A stretch of DNA of 64,000 nucleotides from Melanocharis versteri (taxonomy: Eukaryota; Chordata; Aves; Passeriformes; Melanocharitidae): NCBI GenBank assembly GCA_013397845.1, contig VZTG01009163.1, forward strand, positions 1 to 64,000, read 5' to 3'. Shown in pieces: positions 22,287-32,600 of this stretch. The notes beneath the pieces are model-generated. The model was given only the letters and a program-made list of their open reading frames with translations, did no database searches and was not told the origin of the DNA. A program made the translations under genes and the position numbers. How positions within the stretch are numbered: position 1 is the stretch's first letter; each line of letters starts with the position of its first letter.

Positions 22287-22292
22287 TTTATT
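22287..22292 (-). promoter_or_regulatory. Candidate CTNS poly(A) signal
   Basis: TTTATT on the plus strand reads AATAAA on the minus strand, about 570 bases after the CTNS stop codon. It lies about 310 bases from the convergent TAX1BP3 poly(A) signal. Confidence 0.5.
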
Positions 22293-22862
22293 AGGATTTT
22301 TTTTAATAAAGAGTTCAAATTGTAATATTTGTGCATTTGTTACCAACCTCATTATTGTGATGTACCACCGCGGCCAGCCTGAGTGGTGGTGGACTGTGAG
22401 CTGCCTGGGAAAGGTCAGCAGCAGCACTTGGATCCACAGACAGTCTTCAGTCATTACTTAAAGATATGAAGTGGTTGCTTAAACGTGATCTCAGATTTTT
22501 GGAAGACAGAACTCAGCTCTTTGTGCTTCACCTCCAATCAGAAAGACATCACCCTGGTCTTTCTCCTCCCTGTGGTCGGTGCAAAAAGAGCCACGTGTTG
22601 CTTGGACAGCTCTCACTGAGCCGTGTGTGCAGCTTCAACAGGCACGAGTCTCCCATGTGCAGCTGAGAGCTTGCTGTCCTTAAGGCATCTGGCAGCCAGT
22701 GCTTGGCAAGGCAACGGTTTGTGCTCCATCCCAGAGAGGATCAAGTCACAGACAGAGATCAGAATCAGTATTTCTGGTAACTGGCAGCAAGAATCTTGAA
22801 AGCCCTCAGACAGGGGAGGGACAGGTTCAGTTTAAAGTTTCAGTCTCCACAAGTGGCATTTG

Positions 22863-25800
22863 TTATTCACAAGGTTCATACCCTCGTCTCCTGTACAGGC
22901 AGTAGTGCTGCACCATGAAAACAATATCAAACACGATGGAGAAGACACCCAGGCCAAACTTGGTTGGATCTCCAAAGACTAACTTCCACTCATCTGTCAA
23001 ATGCAAAATTAGAGTTAAGTCTGACTCCTCAAGTGTAGTCTTGTCTCAAGACACTTTAGAGAAGTTCATGGCTATTACCTGGACTGCTCAGACACACCTT
23101 AAGACCGACTGCAGTGCACATCTTATGCTAATTAATAACTGTTCCTGTGGCTTCTTCAGGATAGCTACTTCATTTTATATCGTGAGGGAATATGAACAGA
23201 TTCTTTTTCCTTTCTATAAGAACAGCTCCCCACAACACAGCACAAACATCACTCTTCTGAGATAACATACTGGTTTATATCTGCTTTGTAGTGGGACCTC
23301 CCACCCTGTTAAGAAAGGCTCCAGCACCTCAGTTCCAGCCTTACCATTGTTGTATGACTGCAGAAACATCTGGAGAAGGCTGAAGCTTCCACCAGTGAAG
23401 TCCAGTAACACGTTTCCAATACTCCATCCCTCAGTGCTCTTCCGACGGAAATTCATGTAGGCCTGGGAGTGTGACAAGAAGTCAGAGTGTCATGCACAGG
23501 CATTTGGGATTAACTTTTAAGCACCTTTCAGTACAATTCTACTGGTTTTGTCACTATTAATAAATAATCATTGGTGGTTTAGTCTGTTCAGACTTTCAAG
23601 AGCACACACTGCAGGCTTAGGGTGGCAGGGATATGGAATGCAAGCAGAATAATTCAGATTTACCTGTGGGAAGTATTTTATCAGTGTGACTGCTAACTTA
23701 ATGTAGGAGAAGCAGAACAAGAACTGCAGCCATGTCATCTCCTCAGCTGCAGCCAGGAACAGCGTTGTGAAGGTGAAGATCCATGCAAGTGCCAGGAGTC
23801 CAACAACAACTTTGGATACTTTCTGACCTGCTTTCTGGAACAGAAACACAGATACATTTTGGCCAGGTCACACATCCCCAGACACAAAGGTACAGTTGGC
23901 TCAGGACCCTGCAACATTACAGTCCAAACCTGTTTTACCAGTCAGGCTGGTACCACAGGAGAACTTAAAAATTAAGCAAGTGCTACAGCAACCAGCTGGA
24001 GGCTTGCAAGAGCTGATGAGCAATATTCATATCAATCATTTAAAACACTGCTGTCCCTGAGCAAGGGGAGACAATATTCTTGAGTATTTATGGTGCATAA
24101 TCTGTAACAAATCTCCAAAATTCAATCTGATGAGGTAAAGACTTCCTGTATGTGCAAAAGGCTGATAATGCCATTATGGTAAAAGATTTAGGGTTGCTTT
24201 CCAATTCTTCACTAGAGAAGTCTGTTGTACCTGGCAATGATGACAGATGGGCTGTTACAGTTTCAGGTTTAGCATGACCAAAGGAAGAACCTCAAGAGAG
24301 AAACAGTTACCATCTAGAGAAAATTGGCCTGTTCAGATGGGAGGCTTTCACAATGAAAATTCAACAAAGAACCACCTGACTGGAACAATCAATGGGATTA
24401 AATAAGAACCACTTGACTGTAACAATCAGTCTCACTTGAAAAGGTGGGAATTATGAAAGGGCATTTACAGCTGTTTCGGGAGAGAAGAAGCTGAAAAAAA
24501 CCTGTGTTTGAATTGCAGGGAGTGTCAGGTCCTATCATAGCTTGAAGAATGCTCCAAGCAGCAAGGAAACAGTAAAGCATTTGTGCTGTGAAGAGTTGTA
24601 ATCTGTGTGCTGGCTAGAGATCTGTTCGGGAACTTCATGAACTTGGCTGTTTGCCTCAGTTATTTTGAGTCCTTAAGGAGTTTAACTTATAGGCTCGGAA
24701 CATCCATGAGGTTGAAGTAGATAAGATTAGTGGAGGTGCTGCTAGCTCAGAAAAGATGAAGGCAGCTGGACTGTGAAGCCTGGCTCCTGGAAAAGCCGGT
24801 GGAAGCGCAGCGAATTTGGGATTTTGGAGCCCAAAAGGAGCGGGGAGGTGCCCGGCAGAGGGAGCTCCGGCAGAGCCCACAGCTGAGCCCAGCCCCCAGA
24901 CCCACCTCGTAGATGCAGCACTGAATGATGGTGAGGAGAGTCAGGGCTACTGCGTGGAGACTGAAGAAAACATCATTGATGGCCACAGGGTTCACCCCGC
25001 TGGGATAACTGACCAGGAATTCCTCCTAAAGGTAAGAGGAAGCAAAACCAGCCACGTGTCTTAACCCCCTTCTGCACACACCCAGCCCCCAGCACGTGTT
25101 AAGAGAGAATCATGCTCACCTTAATCAAGGGAATCCAGAAGAGCCCAACATTAAACACACTGTAGGCTATAAAGCCAGTAAGGTTTAAAGCTATAAAGTC
25201 AAAGCTTAGTCCAACAACACTAGAGAAGGGAAAAAAAAAAAAAGAGAAACATGCATTAGAGAGTTACAGGCAGTTCCAGGGACAAACTGACCCTGGAATA
25301 TACTGATTTATAGGCAGTTTCTGGTCTAAGGAAAAGCTTCAGGCATTGTGATCACACAATGCTGCGAGTTCATCAGGAAGCTGGGTGAAATAACAGAGCT
25401 CTCATGGATCAGTTTGTGTCTCTGCTCTTTAACTGCACCCCTCCATGGGCTCAGCTTGTCTGATAAAGCCCTTCCAGCCTGAATCCATAAAGCATGAGTG
25501 CATCATTGCCCGATCAAATGGTTTCATTTTCATATATGATAATGTTCCTACTTCGAGTTGCTTAGTTCAAGGGGAGCTGGCCTCATGACAACACTACAAG
25601 GAGGTGTCTGAGAAACAGCTCTCAAGGCTGATAATCTTTGAAAGTGATCATCACAGCTGGGTCAGCCAGATGATTTCCAACATGACACCAAAGGGAATGG
25701 GGAAGTCTCCTCTATCACAAATTCATATTGGATGCCAAATCTTAGGGTCACATGTCTGTAGGATGCACTTAGTTTCCCTCTAACTTGCATGTATAAAAGC

Positions 25801-28737
25801 TCACTTGGGCTGCAGTTATTCAGACCCTACCTTCGCCTTTTTCCCCATCTTTCCATGGATAATTCCCAATAACCAAGATGGATGTAACTGGAGCCATGAA
25901 CATGATTTGCAGAAGTGCTTCAGTGACTTGCAAACACATCTCTTTACCTTTTCCGCCACCAGTTCTCAAAGAGTTGAGGATAAAAAGAGATGGACCAGGC
26001 GAGGAAATAGATCCAGCCAATCACCTCATCAGCATATCTCACTATGATGCTACGAATCACTTGAAATTGAATCCTAAGCCTGATGGTCAATGCAAAAAGA
26101 ATCAGTTAATTCATGCTCTTTTCAGGAGATTTTATCTTGTTCTGCTCTGAGAGAGGAAATAGAGTCCAGGTGTTGAGACAAGACAACAAAGATTCGGTTG
26201 GGTTCAGCTGAGTTGCTCCCCTTTTCATTTGTGACCTTGTTATGTTTGGGACACCTCCCACTCCTGAGTCTTCCCTTTCACCACGGGAATGTTCCCAAAG
26301 GCCACCTCGTGCCTGTGGCTTGCACTCTCTCAGCACAGGGTCTGTTAGGCAAGGGCAGAGCTGCTCTTCTCACGCCTCGTGATCGCGCTGCCCTGTGAGC
26401 GTTCCACGTGCTCACCTCGGCCTTTGCCTCCAGTCCCAAAAGCAGAAGCAAAACGAGGAAGTAAAACAGGAGTATCCTGTTGCTCAGTAACATCTGGGCC
26501 ACAAGCAAATACAATCCAGCTTTTCCCATCTGGCTAGGCTTTTCCTAGGAGGGAGAACTGGCATCTGTGAGAAGAGGGCTCCCCTAACTGATGTACCCTA
26601 CGAACTCCAGAACAAATCCTGCACACTAAGAACAGCATCCCACTGGGCACTGACAGCCAAAGGCTTCTCAGATCAGAAAAGCTGACATGTAATTTTCATA
26701 CTTTTGAGAGGCACTATTAAAACCAGACTAAGGAGCCATGAGAACTCAGTCATCTTGTAATTAAATCTAAGATACCACTCTGCTTCTGTGCCCTCTATTT
26801 ATCTGAATACCTGGGGATTTGCTGCAGGGTTACCTCATCTCCTTAACTGCATCCCACTCATATCCCATTTAACTCCTAGGAGGGAATAGTTACCCCAACT
26901 TTTAGGAAGCTACAAGAGAGTAAGTAGAACAAAAAACCAGCTTCTCACCCAGTTAAGTTGGAATTACTGGCATAAAGGTAAACTGTTACTTGTCCCACAT
27001 CATCTGCTTTCACCTGGAAGTCTGCTTTAATGTGACCTGCAGGGAACTGTACCTGCAAGGTAGAGCAGAGGGAAGAAAGAGGAGTTGCACCACAACAGCA
27101 GGAGCTTTTTGCATAAGGTCACAAGTCTGTGCTGTCACTTACCTCATCAGGAAGTTCAACAATGGTGCTGTGCTTTGAGGAGTGTGTAATATTAAAAGTT
27201 ATCACCAGTGTCTCGTTTAGTGGAGCCCTGAGAAGGCAGAAAGAAACAAGTCAGGCTGGTGCCTGAGCTCAGAGGTTGCTTTGGGGCTGCAGGGGAGCAT
27301 GTGCTCAGTCCTCTCAGCACAGAGCAGCCCACACCCAGCAAAACCTGCTTCATGCTCAGAGGAACCAGCACCAAAGTGTGTGAGCATTGCCCTAATTCTT
27401 TTATCTGATCCAGTGATGGTTGTATGGCCACACTGCACCTCCCTCTTCTCCACACAAGTGGCAGAACAAAGTCAAAAAAGGATCTGATCCTATTCTATCT
27501 CATCCCATCCTAGCCTTGTGCTCATTACCCTTTCCTGAAACAGGGCGGAACCAAGGCACATGCATTTGGGATGATAAAGGACAGAAATCACAGCAGAAAG
27601 AGAAAACAAAACAAATAAAACCTTTCCAAGTGACAGAGTCCTGCTCAGCTTTCCTAAAGAACTCCACCAAGCACTTGTCCAGGACACAATCCTTCTAGGA
27701 AATGGAAGTTTCTCTTCAGCATCAATTTTCAGGAAAGGAGGAACTGTAAATTCACTACTGGAAGACAACCCACGTTCCAAACAGAAAGTAAAGCTGCAAT
27801 CGTGGTCTCACCTCAGAGAGATAGTGACATTTGTTGAACTTCCACTTTCTAAAGAAACCACTTCAGGGACTGACAACACAATGACTCCATCTGGGAGGGG
27901 AAAAATAATACCCACACAAATCTCAGTTACTATGAACAGCTCCTTCAGAAGAACAACCTACTTTTTTTGGTGCCATAGACATTTTACACATTGGTTCCAG
28001 CAGTATCAAATCAATCAGACAAGTACAACGGATAAAAAGCAAAGGGGGAGTACAGCTTATTTCAAGGCAACCAATCAACTTGAAGGGAGAAGTAAATAAC
28101 TGTCACTTGAACATGTTGCAAGGAAGTAATTTAAATGCTTGAAGGGCAACAAAAGTTCATGCCAAGGGAAGGTTATAGGGTACTGCAAACCCACCCTGGT
28201 TCTTGATGTGATCCTAGTGATCTAGGAGTCATAAATGCCCAAAATTTAATATAAAATTGTTTCTTGGGCCACAAATTCAAACCAGGTACCCAGATGTCCA
28301 AGAGAATGTACATTTACAGAAACAGAGAGAGAAACAGGTTGCACAGGTTGGCCTGGACACTTTTTTTCCTGTTGCCACATATTACACAGTGTTCTTAAGA
28401 AGTTATGTGCAGAGGAGATCCCCAGTTCATCACTGCCTGCACCCCAGGCAGTATTTAATCTGCAGAAGTGATTTTGGAGCACGAGGTGCACAACAGTGGC
28501 TCGGTATAGTGTAGGAGCACAAGAAGCCAAGGTAACGTGTGGGAGAAGAGCTGATGGGAAGCGTGGCACAGTATCCCTGGAGAGACGTAATGGGATGACT
28601 GGAAAGCTGCCCTCTTCCATCTCTTACTGGTCTGGAGCCCTGTGGGCCCAAGCTGGGCTGACCAAACACTCACCGCCAGGGCCCAGCAGCGCCAGCGAGA
28701 GGCTCAGCAGAGCGGGGAGCAGGTATCGCGTCCTCAT
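22863..28737 (-). CDS. CTNS: CTNS: cystinosin, lysosomal cystine/H+ symporter, complete, 367 aa
   Basis: Ten coding exons in transcript order: 28737-28674, 27890-27812, 27227-27143, 27052-26949, 26079-25948, 25219-25120, 25025-24906, 23834-23664, 23462-23345, 22993-22863. They total 1104 nt with matching phases; the 367 aa equal the human length. Cystinosin exports cystine from lysosomes with protons. Visible are a signal peptide (1-21), a glycosylated lumenal domain with sequons NVT, NET, NIT and NLT, and seven membrane segments with two PQ-loops, ISFYPQ and IKYFPQ. Conserved transport residues occur in GLSFDF and LLDFTGG. The cytosolic loop signal YFPQA is kept. The C-terminus reads RRRGYEPCE rather than the mammalian GYDQL lysosomal signal. 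The start ATG has a good context (CCACC before ATG). It diverges from SHPK and converges on TAX1BP3. Confidence 0.97.
26416..26544 (-). other. Exon-like segment in a CTNS intron (unproven)
   Basis: On the minus strand this 129-base segment has a pyrimidine-rich acceptor (ending cctag), an ATG at 26529-26527, 38 open codons including a strongly hydrophobic stretch (LLFYFLVLLLLLG) and a GTGAGC donor. If included in CTNS mRNA it would introduce a stop codon. If used as a start exon, the next CTNS exon gives a stop after one codon. It is therefore not a productive coding exon; a poison exon or chance is possible. Confidence 0.2.
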
Positions 28738-28990
28738 GGTGGAAAAGCTGCAGAAAAAGCGGGGAGAAGCTTTGCTCAGCACCCACACAGGCACACAGCC
28801 CATCCCCTCCGCCGGCAGCCGCGGCAAACAGCTCCCCCCGCAGCACCACGGCCCCCAGCCCGGCCGAGGGACCCTCAGCCTCCCTCGGAGGGCACCGATC
28901 TCCCCGTCCCTGTGTCTGCCCGGCCGCCCCGGACACACCTTTACCTCACGGCTGCTCCCGGGACGGACCCGCCCCACCCCAAAGCGCGGG

Positions 28991-29008
28991 ACTACAAATC
29001 TCGGCAGC
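28991..29008 (+). promoter_or_regulatory. ZNF143/THAP11 (SBS)-like motif, copy 1
   Basis: ACTACAAATCTCGGCAGC resembles the SBS consensus ACTACAANTCCCAGCATGC, with the ACTACAA core intact and mismatches in the 3' half. It lies on the strand that faces SHPK. Confidence 0.5.
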
Positions 29009-29054
29009 CCCCGCGCCCCCCGCCAGACCCTCGCTGCTGGCGGCGCGCCGCGGT

Positions 29055-29073
29055 GCACGCTGGGACTTGTAGT
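29055..29073 (-). promoter_or_regulatory. ZNF143/THAP11 (SBS) motif, copy 2
   Basis: Read on the minus strand this is ACTACAAGTCCCAGCGTGC, differing from the SBS consensus at one position. It is in inverted orientation to copy 1 about 50 bases away. Confidence 0.7.
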
Positions 29074-29286
29074 CCTGCCGCGCTCCCCTCAGGAGCCCCG
29101 GCGGAGCGGGGTACCCGGTGCTTTGGAACGCGCCGCTGCCGAGGCGGCGATACCGGGGAGCGGGCGGGAACCCACCTCCTTCAGCGCCCGGCGCTGTCCG
29201 GTTCTTCCCTTTTCAGCTCTCACGTGAGGCGATCGCCCGTGGACTCCCCGCCCAGCGCCCGCCACGCCGCTGCGGCCGCCCCCGGG

Positions 29287-29297
29287 GGCCATCTTGG
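29287..29297 (-). promoter_or_regulatory. YY1-like element
   Basis: On the minus strand the sequence reads CAAGATGGCC, matching the AAGATGGC core of YY1 sites commonly found just downstream of transcription starts. It is about 350 bases before the SHPK ATG. Confidence 0.5.
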
Positions 29298-29649
29298 GTG
29301 TGGCGGAGTAGGTCTATGAGGAGGGCAGAGCTTTGCTTGCGGGACAGGGCGGGTTCGGCGCCGTGGTGGTTTGGTTTTGACAAAAACCCTGGTTTAAAGC
29401 TGCGTGGGTCAGCGGGGGAAAGGGCGGTTTGTCACTGTCACGGTGGAGGGGTAGCGGCCGGGGAGCGCTGAGGGCAGGGAGGCACCTTCAGCCCGAGGGC
29501 GAAGTCCAGGTCGCGCTCCTGCCCCGTCCCTCGGAGCCCGCAGTGCGGGAGCCCGCGGCTCGGGGGACACCAGGGGCCGTGTGGGGCTCGGCATGGTGGG
29601 GGTTAGTCCGCCTGTCCGTGCTGGGCAAGGGGACAGCCTCCATCCCCTC

Positions 29650-32600
29650 ATGGCCGCGGCGGGCGGGCCCGGGCCCACCTGTGTGCTGGGCATCGACCTG
29701 GGCACGACGTCGGTGAAGGCAGCGCTGGTGACAGGGACAGAGCGAGGGCTGGCGCTGGCACAGAGCTGCTCCAGGGAGACGCAGGCATACAGCGATAGCC
29801 TGGGAGCTGCACCGCAGGTAAGGGCTGGCAGGGAGCGCTGAGGGAACCTGCGGGGCAGCGGCCTCGCCTTGCAGCGGCTGGGCTGCTTGGTGCGTTGTGC
29901 AGAGTCCAGCGGCTTTCCTGGGTTGGCAGCATGTGTCTGGACATCAAAAAGCAGAATCAAAACACCCCCTGCTCACTGTTCAAGGGAGTTGAGCGGAGCT
30001 GCTTGATTTAAGAAAGACCCAGGTTTTGAAAAATTGCCTGAGACACTCTAAAACTACTCTCCCGTGAGCCACCACCTTATCTTTGACACTCCCAGTCAGG
30101 AAGCAGCAACCGCTTGCCAGCTGGAAGAGTATTTTATTAAGCACTTTAGTGTGAGGTGGAATCATAACTGGGAACTCCCCGTGGAAATAACCAGGAACAT
30201 GCACTCCTGTTAAAGATCTTTGCATCCATTTTGTTGGTCAATCTAAGAAAAACAAACAAAAAAAAGATGAATCAGAATCATAAAAAATGTGCATTATTTC
30301 TGATACCAAGGCTACCAAACAGGCCAGCCCTCCTCCTGCCAGTTTACACAGCTGAAAGTACCTAGGCACAAAGTTCACATTTATTTGTGGACTCTGTTGC
30401 AATAGTTTTGTAATCTTTCTACTGGTCTGTCACAAAGTAACCTGAACCTTTGAAAGTGTGAAAGCTTCTCCTGGGGAACAGTTCGGTCAGTTTGCTGGGT
30501 GGTTCTAGGAATAGGATGTCCAGAGATGGAATATCAGCATCATCAAAATCAACAGTGAGTGGGTAGGGAGGAGCTTTAGGAACATGTAGGGGAGACTGCA
30601 CAGCTGTCAGAACACATGGATAATTCTCATTGTGGGGAAAATGAAGAGCAATAGATAAGGTGAACTAACGAAAGTTTGTAGTCAGTGGTATTGGATTTTT
30701 TTAAAGTTATGGTTGAGTGTGGTAATTTAGGAAATTAAGAATTATTTGGCCTTAGTTTAAGAGGCTCAACTTGCTAGCATTGATTTTTAGTTTTTGTGGG
30801 TTTATTCTGCAATTTTTCTTTCCTTTTTGCAGTTTAGTAGTGAATATTACTATAATAAATGCTATTGAATTGAATGAATTCTGTCCTTCACTTCTGACTA
30901 GAGCAGCCCTGTTTAATAAATACCCTGAGTGAATCCTAATGGCTTCATGCTCAGGATAATGCTTTGTGATTGCAGGGAATGGAGCAGGATGTGCAGAAAA
31001 TAATGAGAGCATTGAATGAATGCCTTGCTGCTCTGCCCCAGCAGCAGCTTCAGCGAGTCACCCACATTGGTATTTCTGGACAAATGCATGGGGTTGTGTT
31101 TTGGAAAAGTGATAAAGGTAACATTCATTCTTTAACACTCCTGTTCAGAGTATTATGATGCAGAAAATTAAATTGTAACAGGGATGTGATTCTGTGGTTA
31201 AGCTGCTGCGTCGCTTTGATCTTCTTTAAAACAGAATTAACAGAAGATCTCTTACGGGAGTTTTGCTTTTTTTACTGAACTTTCAGCTATTTACTGTAGT
31301 TAATGATAAAGGATTTAGCCTAACGAGATCCCTGCAGATCAGCACAATTATTAATATGAAGGAGGAATACATATTTGTGGCTTGTTAATTGTTTCTCCGT
31401 CACATGCTGTGTGCTGCCATTTGAAAGAACTTCTGCATTATGTGAATAACTTGCAGGGGGATTTTATTCACCTCATAAAACCCTTACCTAGATGCTGTCC
31501 AACATCTCAGCAACTTTTTGAGTTTTTCCCCCCAAAATCCCGAAACTTGTAGTCTGTCATGTTGCATTCATTTTGTTGCTTATGCTTCTGTCAGTAGGAG
31601 CTGAGAAAGGACTGTGGTCAGGATTGTGGATGCTCAGCTGCTTGCCAGGACCTCAGAAACAAAATCAGCTGCAGTGAGGTAGTCATGTGGGGCTTCGTTG
31701 TGCAAATAACCCAGATAATCCTTGTGATAGTGAGGATGTTTGAAGAATCCAGGCCTTGGATTGCCAGCCCTGTGAGATAGGGATGGATTATCTTCTTGGC
31801 TAATGCCATATAAACCTACTGAAGTCTAAGGCTTCCGGAGTGTGGTTCCATGTCTTCTTTCTCTTAAACCTGTAATGTGCTCATCTGGACAATTATACAA
31901 ATCTTGTTATACAGGAGTTATGCAGATTAAATAAAGATTTATTGTAAACCACAGAGCAGATTTCCCAAAAGTGCTGGTCACTGCCTGTCAGAAGTTGTCA
32001 GGCCTTAATTGCTTGAAGAGGCACTGTACTATTCATTACTGGCTGTAATTTTACATTAAATACTAAAAATGATTAGAAGGAAAGAAATCCAAAGGCTGAT
32101 GGACTGAAGGAGCTGTTGTTGCTTTCCAGCTGTCCCAGGAGCTGCATAACAAAGCCTTGTGTATTCATAGGCACAGATTCTTATGTCATATTGGTAAATA
32201 TTTTATGTCCTAAAGCCACATGCCACTTTAGTTTCATTTCTATCAAGTGAAAGAGGGTGTTTGCTCTCATTTGTTTTGAGTGGACTAAGTGAATCCAGGA
32301 CCTTTGAGACACAAATAAACATTATAATGGCATCCTTCAGGGTTAGATTGGTGATTAATAATATTTCTTAGAATCCATTTAAAACTAGAAAAGCAAGCCA
32401 ATTGGAAGTTCAGTTCAAACAGATCTGATAGAACAGGGAATTGAGGGAACAAGAAAAAGTATGTGTTTTGATTTTGCATGTTTCTCGTGGCACCTCCCAG
32501 CCTTCAGGGCTGCTCTTTACTGTCTGAGTGTGGCTTCCAATGTCTGTGTCCAGCCCAAGAATTACTTTTTTCAGCCATATTTGTGCAAGTCAGGCAGCTG

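Larger units (their letters stand above)
28740..29620. promoter_or_regulatory. CTNS/SHPK bidirectional CpG-island promoter
   Basis: About 0.9 kb between the divergent CTNS start (28737) and SHPK start (29650) is very GC- and CpG-rich. No TATA box is evident. It contains two ZNF143/THAP11-like elements and a YY1-like element, both typical of TATA-less bidirectional housekeeping promoters. Open frames in this island are a by-product of its composition. Confidence 0.85.

Noticed and set aside
25792..25799. TATAAAAG followed by an 80-codon plus-strand frame
   Set aside because: The frame overlaps a conserved CTNS exon in antisense, so its openness is explained by that exon. No signal or domain was seen.
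28496..29319. Two plus-strand frames of more than 220 codons in the CTNS/SHPK island
   Set aside because: They overlap the CTNS first exon and promoter in antisense and owe their length to high GC content (few stop codons). Composition is Pro/Arg/Ala-rich with no domain.
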